NCBI RefSeq assembly: GCF_047777955.1 | Contig: NZ_CP180537.1 | Span: 3,968,001 to 4,032,000 of the forward strand | Origin: Didemnitutus sp047777955 | Lineage (GTDB): Bacteria; Verrucomicrobiota; Verrucomicrobiia; Opitutales; Opitutaceae | Length of the DNA stretch: 64,000 bases | Direction of reading: 5' to 3' | Shown here: positions 1 through 10,168 of the stretch, one piece after another | How the letters are laid out: the number at the start of each line of letters is the position of its first letter | Numbering within the stretch: position 1 is the first letter of the stretch | The notes under the pieces: generated by a model | Told to the model about the DNA's origin: nothing | The model's input: only the letters and a program-made list of their open reading frames with translations | Database searches by the model: none | Translations under genes and position numbers: made by a program

Positions 1-23
1 AGCCGCGCTTATCCCCCGCGGAT

Positions 24-961
24 TTAGCCGCCGCGCTCGACCGAGCGCACGACCGACTGCGGCCGGCCGTTCACGGTCAGGAACATTCGTCCGACATACT
101 CGCCGATCAGGCCGAGCATCACCAGCTGCGTGCCGGAGAAGACCAGCAGCGCCCCCATCAGCGAGCCCCAGCCGTAGGCCGGGCCGTGATTGAAGAAGCG
201 CAGGTAGAACACGATCGCCAGACCCGCGAGACCGCCGGCCGCCATGAGCAGGCCGAGCAGCGTGGCGAGGCGCAGCGGCATCACGGAGAAGTTCACGAAC
301 GTGCTCGCCCACAGGCGCAGCAGTCGCCGCAGGGTGTAGCCGCTCTGCCCCGACTGCCGGGCGCGGTGCTGCACCTCGAGCGAGCCGATGCCCTGCGTCA
401 CCTGCAGCAGCAGCCCGTCGATGTAGGGAAACGGCCCCTCGTGCGCCGCGACCTCCTTGGCCGCGAACGCGCTCACGCAGCGGAAGCTCGAGAGGTAAAA
501 CCCCTTCGGCTTGTCCAGCACGTAGTCGGTCAGCCGGTTTGTGAACCAACTGCCAAAATTGCGGAAGAGCGAATGCTCCTTCTGGGCATAGTGCCCGTAG
601 ACGACGTCGAGCCCGGCCTGCTGCGCGTGCGCCCAGAGCCGCACCGCCTCCGCCGGCGGATTCTGGCCGTCGTCGTCGAGATTGACCACGTGCGCCCCGC
701 GCGCGTGGCGGTAGCCGGTGAGCACGGCGTTGTGCTCGCCGAAATTCCGCGCGTGGTTCACGAAGGTGATCGGCACGCGCGCCTCGCGCACCAGCTCCCG
801 GCACACCGCCGCCGTGGCGTCGCGGCTGCCGTCGTTCACCAGCACGATCTCGTGCCCGCCGGCGATGGGCAGTCCCTCGATCTCCTTCACCAGCGGCCGG
901 ATCGTGTCGGCGCTGTAGTAGAGGGAATGACGAAACTGAGCGCGGGTTGCGCGGAAGCCAT
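24..961 (-). CDS. Polyprenyl-phosphate glycosyltransferase, GT2 family (frame broken)
   Basis: Membrane-anchored family 2 glycosyltransferase of the DPM1/GtrB/ArnC type. Family members move a sugar from a nucleotide donor onto a polyprenyl phosphate at the inner face of the membrane. The GT-A core shows VNDGSRD and LDDDGQNPPA (metal-binding acidic site). Two C-terminal membrane segments are followed by GEYVGRMFLTVNGRP, typical of this family. ATG at 961 reads MASAQPALSFVIP, then the frame is lost at about 921-927. Adding one C to the CCC run gives SFVIPLYYSADTIRPL, which fits the family, so I read this as one gene of about 312 residues with a likely sequencing deletion. A start in the other frame at 995 gives an implausible N-terminus. 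The family is confident; the sugar and acceptor are unknown. Confidence 0.85.
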
Positions 962-1041
962 GGCGTGACCGGGGTGCAGGGCGCCAAGCCACCACAGCGC
1001 CCGCGCGCTGTCAACGCCCCGGCCCGCGATGGCCGCGCCGC

Positions 1042-1374
1042 CTAGAGGTAGTGGGGCAGCTCGTGGCGGAAGAACTCCACCGTGCGCTTCACCGCGGCCG
1101 CGATGTCCGGGCGCCGACGCCAGCCGAGACCGCGCCGCGCGCGCCGGTCGTCGGCGCAGTAATCGCCGATGTCGATCTTCTTCCGCTCGGCGGGAAACGG
1201 CTTCACCCCGAACCGGCCGCCGCGACGACGAGCTCCGCGCGCGCCCGGAGCGCGATGCGGCCCGAGCCGCCGAGATTGTAGACGCACCCGCGTCCCCCGC
1301 GCCACCAGCCGCCGCACGAGGTTCGAGCCGATGAAGCCCAGGCCGCCCATGACCAGCGCGCGGCGGCCGCGCAA
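1042..1374 (-). pseudogene. NAD-dependent sugar epimerase/dehydratase remnant with internal deletion
   Basis: The first 30 residues (RALVMGGLGFIGSNLVRR) are the NAD-binding start of an extended SDR such as UDP-glucose 4-epimerase. They run almost directly into the C-terminal end of the same family: VYNLGGSGRIALRARAELV in another frame, then KIDIGDYCADDRRARRGLGW and RTVEFFRHELPHYL. A normal enzyme has about 200 residues between these parts, including the catalytic YxxxK, and all of that is missing. The junction is near 1285-1297 and a second frame change lies near 1205-1215. This cannot be a working epimerase. It sits between a glycosyltransferase and a methyltransferase, so the original enzyme probably served the same sugar pathway. 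Confidence 0.8.
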
Positions 1375-1399
1375 CGCCCGCAGCGCGACGCGGTCGCGC

Positions 1400-2134
1400 T
1401 CACACGGCGTCGACGCGCGCCACGACGAGCACCGAACTGCCGAACGGCAGCGCGTTGCCGGCGGCGAGCCAGCGGTGCTCGAGGTTCATCATCGCGCCGA
1501 ACGTGCCCTCCACCGCCGGCGGATACAAACGCACATCGCTCTCGCCCTCGCCCGCGGGGAACACCTTCCGCCGCAGCACCGCGAGCGGGAACGGCAGCGC
1601 GTTCCAGTAGCTCGACCACACCGGCCGCCAGCCGCTCGCACGCAGCAGCGCGTTCAACTCGCCACGCGAGCAGCGCCAGAGATTGCCGACCTGCCGGTCA
1701 TGATAGGAATACATCCAGCGGTAGGCCGGCATCGTCAGCACGACCGCCCCGCCCGGCCGCACGACGCGGCGGAACTCCGCCAGCGCCGCGCGCGCGTCCG
1801 GCACCTGGCAGACGACGTCGCACGACACCACCGCGTCGAACTGCCCGTCGCCGAACGGCAGGGCCGTCACCGACCCGAGCGTCACCGGCAGTCCCGTGCG
1901 CTCGCGCGTCGTCTGCACCGCGATCTCCGAGAAGTCCAGCCCCTGCAGCCGCCAGCCCGGCTCCGCCGCCGCCAGCCGCCGCAGCAAACCGCCGGTGCCG
2001 CACCCGGCGTCGAGCACCGCCGCACCCGGCCCCGCCACGCCGCGCAGCGCCGCCGCGACGTGCCGGTGCAGCGCGCGGTAATACCACATGACGTCCTCGA
2101 CGTCGGCCATCTTGCGATATTCCTCGGGCAACAT
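1400..2134 (-). CDS. Class I SAM-dependent methyltransferase
   Basis: About 244 residues with a Rossmann methyltransferase fold. Motif I, VLDAGCGTGG, lies at residues 40-49, followed by the acidic residue in LQGLDFSEIA, SVTALPFGDGQFDAVVSCDVV and the post-motif VVRPGGAVVLTMPAY. The N-terminal EYRKMADVEDVMWYYRALHR resembles the start of many sugar or lipid methyltransferases in polysaccharide clusters. I chose ATG 2134 because this conserved start follows it; an upstream in-frame ATG at 2191 would add 19 unconserved residues. It is transcribed with the epimerase remnant and the GT2 gene, divergently from the membrane-protein block. The substrate cannot be told from sequence. Confidence 0.8.
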   Translation of the reverse strand: MLPEEYRKMADVEDVMWYYRALHRHVAAALRGVAGPGAAVLDAGCGTGGLLRRLAAAEPGWRLQGLDFSEIAVQTTRERTGLPVTLGSVTALPFGDGQFDAVVSCDVVCQVPDARAALAEFRRVVRPGGAVVLTMPAYRWMYSYHDRQVGNLWRCSRGELNALLRASGWRPVWSSYWNALPFPLAVLRRKVFPAGEGESDVRLYPPAVEGTFGAMMNLEHRWLAAGNALPFGSSVLVVARVDAV

Positions 2135-2213
2135 TGCTCCGTAGATGCGGGATTCACCGTCCGGCGCAAGGCCCCAAAATTGCATCGGCAACCCAGCCGT
2201 CTTCGCTCATCAA

Positions 2214-4378
2214 GTGAGCCGCGTGTATCTGCCCGCCTCCCGTCACGATCTTCTGCGTGCCGTCGCCCTCGCCGGCGTCGCGGCTCTGATTTGGATCGTC
2301 TGGCAGGGCGCGTGGACCCGTGCGGCCTGGGACAGTCCCGCTTCCTACAGCGTCGACGCCCTCGAATATCTCGCCCGCCTCAAGCTCTGCGAGGAACGTG
2401 GCATGAGTTTCCTGATCAACGAGGACGCTCCGCGTCTTGGCGCCCCGTGGGCAGCCGACTGGGCGGCCTACCCGATGCCCGACCGGCCGATCAATGTCGC
2501 CACCGGCCGGATTGCGCGGGTGACCGGCCTGATTGTCGCCGGCAACCTCTCCCTGCTCGCCGCGCATGTGCTGGGCACGCTCGGCTTCTTCGCCGCGGCC
2601 CGCCTGTGCGGGCACCGGCCGCTCTTCGCCGCGGCAGGAGGTCTGGTCTTCGGCTTCAGCTATTACATCGCCCAACGCGGCTTCTCGCACTATTCGTTCG
2701 CCCTCGCCTTCGTGGTGCCGCTCATGCTGGCCGCAACGCTGGTGGCCGGCGGGGCGCGCCACCTGCTGCGGCGACGGGCCGTCCAATTGGGCGGCGCCTT
2801 AGTTGCCATCCTAGTCGCCCTCGGCAATCCGTATTTCGGTTTCCTTTTCGGCCAATTGCTGCTTGGCGCCCTCGTCACCCGCCTGGTTCTTCACCGCGGG
2901 CGGGACAACACCGTCATTCTTGCCTGGCTCGGCCTCTTCCTCATCGTCTTGCTGCTGGCCAATCTCTCGGCCGTGCGCGCCCTGCTATCGGGCGAGGGTG
3001 CGGTGCTGGCACGCAACTACGCCGCCACCGAGCTCTACGGCCTGCGGCCGATCGAGTTCCTTGTGCCTCCGCCAACCCACCGCTGGACGGCGGCCGCGGA
3101 AATCGGACGGCGCTACGCCTCCGCCACTAGCCTGGGCGGCGAGCTATTCTTCCCCTACCTCGGCTTTGTCGGCCTAGCGGGCCTCGCGCTCGTGTGCGGC
3201 GAGGGGCTAGTGCGTCTCGGGCGCGGGCGCCTCGGCCTGAGGCCGGCGCACCTGCCGCTCCTGGTATGGATCGTGGGATTCGCCATGGTGGGCGGGGCGG
3301 CGGCGGTGTTTGCTTTCGGCATCACCGATCTTTTCCGTGCGACCAACCGCTACAGCATCTGTGTCGCCGCCGTGACCCTGCTCGCGCTCACCTCCTGGGC
3401 CACGCGACGGGCCGGGCGCCTGCCGCCACTCGTCGCCGCTCTGCTGACCGCGGTGCTGGTCGTTCTCGCACTCTGGGACCAGTTGCCCCCCGTGCGCCAG
3501 ACCGCGCGGAGCTGCACGCTCGGGTCGAACGCGACCGCCGCACCGCCGCCACCCTGGAGGCGGCACTACCTTCCGGGGCGATGGTCTTCCAGCTGCCGGC
3601 CGTTCCGTTTCTCGAGCAACCAACGGTCGGGGCGATGACCGACTACGAGTTGTTCCGTCCCTTTCTCTACACACGCCAGCTGCGCTTCAGCTACGGCCAG
3701 CTCGAGCACACCGCCGCCTACACTTGGCAGCGCAACGTCGCCCGCCTGCCTCCCTCCGACATGATCGCGACACTTGAGCACGCGGGCTTTGCCGCGCTCT
3801 ACATCCGCCGCGATGCCTTCGCCGATCGCGCGACCGGACTGGAGGAGATGCTGCTCCGGTCCGGACGCGAGCGCCTGCTCGACACAGACAACCAAGTCGT
3901 ATTCCGCCTCCGACCCGCTCCAGCCGGTGCCCCGCCCCTCCCCGCGGAAGATCCGCTTGGGCACAACCGCTGGGACGACTCGGCTCCCGTCCTCGGCCAG
4001 CCGGCAGTGCTTGTCGGCGACGGCTGGTTCCAGGTGGAGCACGAGCCGCGTGGGCCGTGGCGCTGGGCGGGGCAGCATGCCACGCTTTACCTGTGGCACC
4101 CATCTGCCGAGCCTGCCGTCGCACAGCTGCGTTTCTCGGTCAGCGCGACTTCGCACACGGTCTTCACCGTTGAGGTCGGCACCGTGCGACACCGGGAGAT
4201 GGTCCGCGCCTACCAAGCCAGCCCGGTCGAGCTGACCGTGCCGCTGCAACCAGGTTTGAACGAACTGCGACTGTTCACCGACGCCGGTGCGCGCCGCGCC
4301 GGTCCGGCCGATCCGCGCCGGATCGCCTTCAACGTCGCCGACCTCGCGGTCGATTTCTCCCCCGCCCGGCGCGAGTGA
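2214..4378 (+). CDS. Multi-pass membrane protein, GT-C-like, with C-terminal soluble domain (frame broken)
   Basis: Large integral membrane protein, about 721 residues once corrected. The first about 430 residues hold ten or so hydrophobic helices and resemble polyprenyl-linked (GT-C) glycosyltransferases or uncharacterised polysaccharide membrane proteins. The C-terminal part is soluble and beta-rich (DGWFQVEHEPRGPWRWAG). The frame breaks near 3500-3510: the upstream frame reads ALWDQLPPVRQTA and continues in the other as RAELHARVERDRRTAA, as expected after loss of one base. The start is uncertain: GTG at 2214 avoids overlapping the divergent methyltransferase, while ATG at 2145 would overlap it. 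This is the first gene of the plus-strand glycosylation block. I recognise no specific family; the function is inferred from context. Confidence 0.65.
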
Positions 4379-4423
4379 AAATCGGTTTACATCACGCCGC
4401 CGCCCCCGCGAACTAGCCGTTGC

Positions 4424-6025
4424 ATGCCGCGCCACCGCCCGAAGTTCACCGGCCTCTTTCCTGACGACGTCGACCCAGATTCGTTCTGGATCCGTGAAAC
4501 CGGTGTGCTGGCCCTGCCCCCCCTAGTCGGTGTGCGGGAGATCCTCGTCCAAGGCGAACTCCGGCCGGCCGATCCAGCGGACTCGACGTCCCGCGGCTCG
4601 CTGGGACTCGTCATCCGCTGCGACGGCGCCGACGTGAGCGCAACAGCGTCGCTCGCAGAGGGTCCATTCTCATTCCGCTTTTCCGTCCCGACTGGCGACG
4701 CCAACGCTCCGCACCGGCTCGAATTCCTGTTGGTCGGCGTGGGCTTCTCGAACTTCCTCGCCTGGCTGGGCCGAGTGAGCGGCCTCGCGCCGCTGCAACC
4801 GTGGCGCCACCAGTCCCGCAACCGCCGGTTGCGCATCCGGCGCGTCGAGGCGGACGGCGAGGTGCTCTTCGATTTCGCCAACCGCGCCGCACCGTGGAAC
4901 CCCGTCTTCGCGCGACGCTTCCTGCGACTCGGCTTCAACCTCCTCGGCTACCTCCGCGCCGACCTCGGCATCGGCGAATCCGCGCGTTGCATGGCGCGCG
5001 CTGCCGATGTCGCCCAGCTTCCCGTCGCACTTGTCGACCTGCGCCTCCCCTGCAAGAACCCCCGCGGCGACGACACCTTTGCGGCCCGACTGCAGAGCGA
5101 CCTGCCGCATCGCGTAACGATCGTGCACGTCGACGCGCCGGGCATGCGCGATCTCGAGCACCACCACGGCGCCGATCTCCGCCGCGATCGCTACACGATC
5201 GGCTACTGGGCCTGGGAGCTGCCGGAGTTTCCGGACGCGTGGATCCAATACGCCGACTACTGCGACGAGATCTGGGCGCCCTCTCGCTTCGCCGCGGAGG
5301 CGATCGCCGCCAAGGTTCCGGTGCCCGTCCTCGCCATGCCGCACGCGATTTCGTTCGCCCGTCCGCAAGGCGACTTTCGGGCGAAGTTCAACCTCCCGCG
5401 CGAACAGTTTTTGTTTCTCTTCCTCTACGACCTGAATTCCTATTCCGCGCGCAAGAATCCGGGCGCCGTGATCGAGGCCTTCCGCCGCTCCGGCCTCGCC
5501 GGCCGCGGCGCCGCGCTCGTAATCAAGGTCCACAATGCCGCCGGCAACCCGGACGACTTCGCCCGCCTCCAGCGCGCCGCCGCCGAGCTGCCCGGCACCG
5601 TGCTGATCAACGCCACCCTGAGCCGCGTCGAGATCTACGAGCTCGAGAGCGCGTGCGACTGCTTCGTCTCACTACACCGCTCCGAGGGCTTCGGCTTCGC
5701 CGTCGCCGAGGCGATGTATCTGGGCAAGCCCGTCATCTCGACCGACTGGTCGGGCACAGCGGAGTTCGTCGACGCCACCAACGGCTGCCCGGTCCGGGCG
5801 GCGCTCGTCTCGCTCGATCGCAACCACGGTCCCTACGCCAAGGGTCAAATCTGGGCCGAGCCCGACGTCGCGCACGCCGCCGAGTGGATGCAGCGCCTCT
5901 TCGCCGACCGCGCCCTGGCCGCCCGCCTCGGCACGGCCGGGCAACGGACGATCGAAGCGCAGTTCTCCCCCGCCGCCATCGGCGCGCGCTACCGCCGTCG
6001 CCTCGAGGCGATCGCCGGCTGGTGA
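4424..6025 (+). CDS. GT4-family glycosyltransferase with N-terminal beta-rich domain
   Basis: 533 residues. The C-terminal about 360 residues are a GT-B glycosyltransferase: GYLRADLGIGESAR near the start of the catalytic part, IGYWAWELPEFPDAW, and the EX7E donor-site motif EGFGFAVAE (Glu421, Glu429) followed by GKPVISTDWSG. The first about 150 residues form a separate, probably beta-sandwich domain not found in standard GT4 enzymes, with similarity in style to the C-terminal domains of the neighbouring membrane proteins. Likely a retaining transferase using a nucleotide sugar in the cytoplasm. The stop overlaps the next start as TGATG, so translation is probably coupled. Donor and acceptor are unknown. 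Confidence 0.88.
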   Translation: MPRHRPKFTGLFPDDVDPDSFWIRETGVLALPPLVGVREILVQGELRPADPADSTSRGSLGLVIRCDGADVSATASLAEGPFSFRFSVPTGDANAPHRLEFLLVGVGFSNFLAWLGRVSGLAPLQPWRHQSRNRRLRIRRVEADGEVLFDFANRAAPWNPVFARRFLRLGFNLLGYLRADLGIGESARCMARAADVAQLPVALVDLRLPCKNPRGDDTFAARLQSDLPHRVTIVHVDAPGMRDLEHHHGADLRRDRYTIGYWAWELPEFPDAWIQYADYCDEIWAPSRFAAEAIAAKVPVPVLAMPHAISFARPQGDFRAKFNLPREQFLFLFLYDLNSYSARKNPGAVIEAFRRSGLAGRGAALVIKVHNAAGNPDDFARLQRAAAELPGTVLINATLSRVEIYELESACDCFVSLHRSEGFGFAVAEAMYLGKPVISTDWSGTAEFVDATNGCPVRAALVSLDRNHGPYAKGQIWAEPDVAHAAEWMQRLFADRALAARLGTAGQRTIEAQFSPAAIGARYRRRLEAIAGW

Positions 6026-8013
6026 TGAACCGCCCCGGCAAACAGTTCCTGCTGCTGTGGGCCGGCGTGACGCTCACGCTTTTTTTTGCGCGCTGGGGAT
6101 TCTACTGTTCCAGTCCGACCCACGAGACGGGCGACGCGGCCCTGAACGCCATCCAGATCGACCGCGCCAAGCACTTTGCGGAACTGCACGGCAACTACTC
6201 GCGCTTCCGCTTCCATCACCCGGGCCCCGCGTTCTTCTACGTTTACGCCGCGGCCGAGAAGGTCCTGTGCGACTGGCTCCCGACCCGCCTGACACCGGCG
6301 AACGCCCACGCCGTGGCCGGTCTCGCGCTGCAGGCCGCGTTCTTCGCGCTCGGGGTGACACTCGCCGCCCGCTGGATCACGACCCGCCTCTTCGTTCCGA
6401 CGCTGCTTCTGGCGGCGGCGTTGCACCTCGCGCTAGCCGGGAACGCCTTCTGGAGCATTTGGCCTCCGCATGTGCTCCTGATGCCGTTCTTCGCCTTCTG
6501 GGTCGCATGCGTGTCGCTCGCCTGCGGCCGGCGCGAGGACCTGCCGTGGGTGCTGCTGTGTGGATGCTTTCTCGTCCACGGCCACGTAGCCCAGCCGCTT
6601 TATGTCGGCACGCTCTCCGGCCTCGCCTACGTCGCCACCTGGCGCCGCGACGGCGCCCCTTGGCGGGCGCCTCGTCCGCATGCAGTGGCGGCGGCAATCC
6701 TAGCACTGTTTCTCGTGCCGCTCGTGCTCGACGCATGCCGCGGACCGGAGAGCAACTTCGCCGAGATCTTCCGCCACTTGCGCGACAACTCCGAGCAGCT
6801 AAAAAAGCCACTGAAGTCTCTCCTCTATCTCCTCAGCTTCTTCGGCTACGTGCGCGACCAAGATGCGGTGCTTAAGGAGCTGTCCGTGGCGAGCCTCGGA
6901 ATGTTCCGGGAACACTGGCCGGCCTTCGCCGCTTGGGCGGCGTTGCTGGCGGCCAGCACGCTGGCGTGGCGACGACTGGCGGCCCACGAAGCGGCGCATC
7001 GACGGTTTTGGCGCACGGCCGCGCTGTTTTGGATCGCGACTCTCGGGCTCAGCTTCGTGTGGGGCCTGGTCCAGACCGGGCGCATGTTTGAGTTCAACAT
7101 GTATTTTTTCCACGCGGTCTCGCTGCTCGGCTTGCTGCCGCTGCTCGCATGGCTGGGCGCCCGGCCCACGCCCACGGCGGCACGCAGGCTGGCGCCCGTC
7201 ATTTTCGCCGTCGCCGCGCTAGCCGGAGGCGCCGCCTTCCACCGCGGCCCGCTCAACGCCGACGAGGCCGGCCGCCAGCGCCTCGCGGCGGTCGAGGCCG
7301 CGCTCGCGCGGCCCGCAGACCCGGCGCGACCCCGACTACTCGTTTTCACGCACGACCAGTGGCCCAACGCCGCGGCGGTCGCGCTCGCCCTGCATCGAGG
7401 TGGTCAGCCCTATTTTGTCGAGGAAGCGTGGACTTTCATGCACCCGGGTCGCATCGTGCCGGCCGCGTGGCTCGCGGCCGACGAGCCGCCGCTCACCGTC
7501 TGGCGCGTCGTGCCCAGCGGCACGAGTCCCAATGAAATTCCGCTGGACGCGGGCGGCGCGCTGCTGATCGGACCGCAGTCTCTGGCGCCTCCCGTCGATT
7601 TGCCGTTCATCCACGATCGCGCCGCGGCCTACGTGGTTGCGGGGCTCATACATGACCCGGCGCGCAGCCCGCGGGCGTGGCTGAGCCAGCCCGACGCCAT
7701 CATCCAGTTCCGCGCCCCGTCCTCGACCCACGACATCGAACTGGTGCTGCCAGTCGTGCCTAGGTTGCCGGGGCGCATGCCGATGCCGCCGCTCGCCATT
7801 CATTTCGACGGACAGTTGGTCCAACGCATCGTGGTCACGGCCCGGCAAACCCTGCGCGTGCGTCTGGACCGCAAGGCGTGGAACGCGCGCACGACGCACG
7901 TCCTGCGCTTACACCTGCCGGGTGCCCGCAATCCCGACGAGCCCGCCCTGCCACGATCCTGGGACGGGCCCAGTCTGGCAGTGGATGCCATTGGCTTCTT
8001 CCCCGTGCCATGA
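6025..8013 (+). CDS. Multi-pass membrane protein, putative GT-C glycosyltransferase (paralogue of 11733-13748)
   Basis: 662 residues with about ten hydrophobic segments and a soluble C-terminal domain of about 200 residues. After the first helix comes GDAALNAIQIDRAKH; an acidic residue in the first external loop is characteristic of GT-C transferases. Other motifs are HPGPAFFYVYA, WPPHVLLMPF and CFLVHGHVAQPL, all repeated in the gene at 11733-13748, so the two are paralogues. The C-terminal domain ends in a beta-rich unit with KAWNARTTHVLRL, again shared with the paralogue. Coupled at both ends: TGATG upstream, ATGA downstream. The role in sugar transfer from a lipid carrier is inferred from topology and neighbours. 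Confidence 0.75.
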   Translation: MNRPGKQFLLLWAGVTLTLFFARWGFYCSSPTHETGDAALNAIQIDRAKHFAELHGNYSRFRFHHPGPAFFYVYAAAEKVLCDWLPTRLTPANAHAVAGLALQAAFFALGVTLAARWITTRLFVPTLLLAAALHLALAGNAFWSIWPPHVLLMPFFAFWVACVSLACGRREDLPWVLLCGCFLVHGHVAQPLYVGTLSGLAYVATWRRDGAPWRAPRPHAVAAAILALFLVPLVLDACRGPESNFAEIFRHLRDNSEQLKKPLKSLLYLLSFFGYVRDQDAVLKELSVASLGMFREHWPAFAAWAALLAASTLAWRRLAAHEAAHRRFWRTAALFWIATLGLSFVWGLVQTGRMFEFNMYFFHAVSLLGLLPLLAWLGARPTPTAARRLAPVIFAVAALAGGAAFHRGPLNADEAGRQRLAAVEAALARPADPARPRLLVFTHDQWPNAAAVALALHRGGQPYFVEEAWTFMHPGRIVPAAWLAADEPPLTVWRVVPSGTSPNEIPLDAGGALLIGPQSLAPPVDLPFIHDRAAAYVVAGLIHDPARSPRAWLSQPDAIIQFRAPSSTHDIELVLPVVPRLPGRMPMPPLAIHFDGQLVQRIVVTARQTLRVRLDRKAWNARTTHVLRLHLPGARNPDEPALPRSWDGPSLAVDAIGFFPVP

Positions 8014-10135
8014 CCTTGCTGGGCGGCGCCCTCCTCCTCGCTGCCACACCGATTGGTCTGTGGCTGCTCGGCGCCGAGCTGGCCCGCCGCCTACCCGCCT
8101 CCCGGCCGGCCGAGCGCCTCGCATGGGCGGTGCTCGGCGGCCTCGGTGTGTTGCTCCTTATCCTGGCGGTCGTGAACGCTTTTGTCCCGCTCCGCGGATG
8201 GACGGCGTGGCTGTGCCTCGCCCCGACCCTGCTCGCGTCCCGGCCCACGGTCCTCCGCGCCGGGCTGCGTGACATTCGGACGCTTTTCAGCGGACGCGGT
8301 CTGGCACTGGTCGCCGGAACCGGGCTATTTCTTCTCCTGCTGCTCTGGCCTCGGCTGACGCATCCCGACGTCCTCTACTATGATGGCACGGCCAACCACG
8401 ACGGCTTTTTTTGGATCACGGGCGCGCAAAACCTCCAACAATCGTCCTATCTGGAGGAACGCCGGATCGACCGTGCGCACCCGGCGTTGAACACCGCGCA
8501 AGCCATGTCGGGCTGGCTGCCTTCGTGGGGCAGGATGGCGGGTGAAGGCTACCTCGCGCTCCTGTCGAGCCTCACCGGCGCGCCTCCGCTCTACCTTTAT
8601 CTTTTCGCGTCGGCAGCGCTCCTCTTCCCGTGGGTCGCCGCCGTGTTCCTCTTCGTGCGGATGTTCATCACCGAGCGCCTCCGTGCCCCTGCCTTGTTCG
8701 CGCTGGGAGCCCTGGAACCGTTGTTTGCTTTCACACATCACAACGGCAACCTGCCCAATCTGCTCGGAGTGCTCTGCGGAGCCATCGCCGTCGCAGCGGT
8801 CGCGCGCAGCCTCGGCCGCACCGGCGATCCAACCGCTTGGAGCGAACGCCTGCTTGCGGCGCTGGGCGTGCACGGCCTGCTGTGCAGTTACCCTGAGTTG
8901 GCGCCGTTCGTGGCACTGCCGCTCGTCCTGCTGCTGGTTCGCGGCGGGCTCACCGGCCGCGCGCTCACTCCCTCGCAGGAGCCTTGCTGGCCGGGGCGGT
9001 GGTCTGGCCTGTCACGACCTGGCGGGCCCTCCAGGGCTTCGGCGTGTCGTTTCTCAGCGCGCGAGCGGGCGACCACTGGGCAAATCTTTTCAGCACCATC
9101 GCGCCGGCGCAATTCCTGCCGGCCATCATGACGCTCTCGCCGAAGACCGGCACCGAACTCGGTGCGCTCGGGGGTGGCCTGGTCACAGCGGTGTTGGTCG
9201 CGACCGGCATCTGGACGATTTTCCGCGCGCGCGACCGGACCGGCCTTCTGCTCACCCTGAGCGGCGCGGCGGCGCTCGCACTCTACACTGCTACCACGGA
9301 TTTTTCTTACGGCTGGCAAAAGACGATGCAATTTGCCGCCGTCTCCCTCTCGGCGGTGCTCCCCGCCGGCGGCATTGCCCTGGCCGTCGCGGAAACGCGG
9401 GGCTGGCGGCAGATCGCGGCTGCAGGCGTGGCGGCTTTCTTCGTATTCGCACAGGCGATCATCGAACTGGATCTTCTCAAGTGGAGCGAACGCAAGGCGC
9501 TTGCTGCGGACTGGCTCCAGCTCGATGCGACCGTGCGTGCCCGCGGTGCTACGTGCGTCGCCATCGATCCGCGCACGTTCTCCCAGCCGTTTTTCCACGC
9601 CATGTGGGCGCCGTATTTCCTGGGGCGCGTCCCGGCGACGCTCTTCGTGGAGCGCGGCGCCGGCACCGGCGGTTACCTGCGCGCCTCGATCGTTTCCGTG
9701 CCCGCGGACGCGGCGCCCGGCGCGAGTCTCGTGGGACGCGCGTGGGCGGACACTCTCGATGCCAACTCGCCCCGCTTGCTCGCCGGTCGCGATTTCGCGC
9801 TGCTCGATCGCGTCAACCGGCTGCTCGCATCGTCCGGCCTCCAGCCCTCCGTCGGCGTGCCGCAGCGGGCGGCGCCAGTATTTTCCCTCACCGTGCTCCC
9901 CCACGCCGCTGCCGAGCTGCAGGTGGAAATTGTCCGGGACGGAAGCGCCGGCATCTGGGAGGTGGCAAACGACCTGCGGGTCGGGGGCCAGTCCGCCGTG
10001 AGCGAGCCCGGCCGCTGGACCCTACGCGTGCGACTGGTCGGGGGCCGGGCCCAGACGATCGCTTTTCGCTTCGTGCCGGCGGCCGCGAGCCCAACCCCGC
10101 CGACGTTCGAGCTCCGCCGCGTCGCGATCCAGTGA
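8010..10135 (+). CDS. Multi-pass membrane protein of glycosylation locus (frame broken)
   Basis: About 708 residues when corrected. ATG at 8010 overlaps the previous stop (ATGA). The N-terminal half has many hydrophobic helices (LALVAGTGLFLLLLLW), a loop with VLYYDGTANHDGFFWITGAQ that carries acidic residues of GT-C type, and PLYLYLFASAALLFPWVA. The frame breaks near 8955-8965: LLVRGGLTGRA is continued in the next frame by SLAGALLAGAVVWPVTTW, fitting one deleted base. The C-terminus is soluble and beta-rich (WTLRVRLVGGRAQTIAFRF). It has no paralogue in the window, unlike its neighbours. The family is not recognised; a glycosyltransferase or polysaccharide-processing role is inferred from position. 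Confidence 0.65.
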
Positions 10136-10168
10136 CGCAAGGGAAAGCGGTTTACTTCCCAGGCACCA

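Noticed and set aside
1203..1619. Small protein frame overlapping the epimerase remnant
   Set aside because: Its only meaningful part (VYNLGGSGRIALRARAELV) is the out-of-frame C-terminal half of the epimerase; the rest is a shadow of the methyltransferase.
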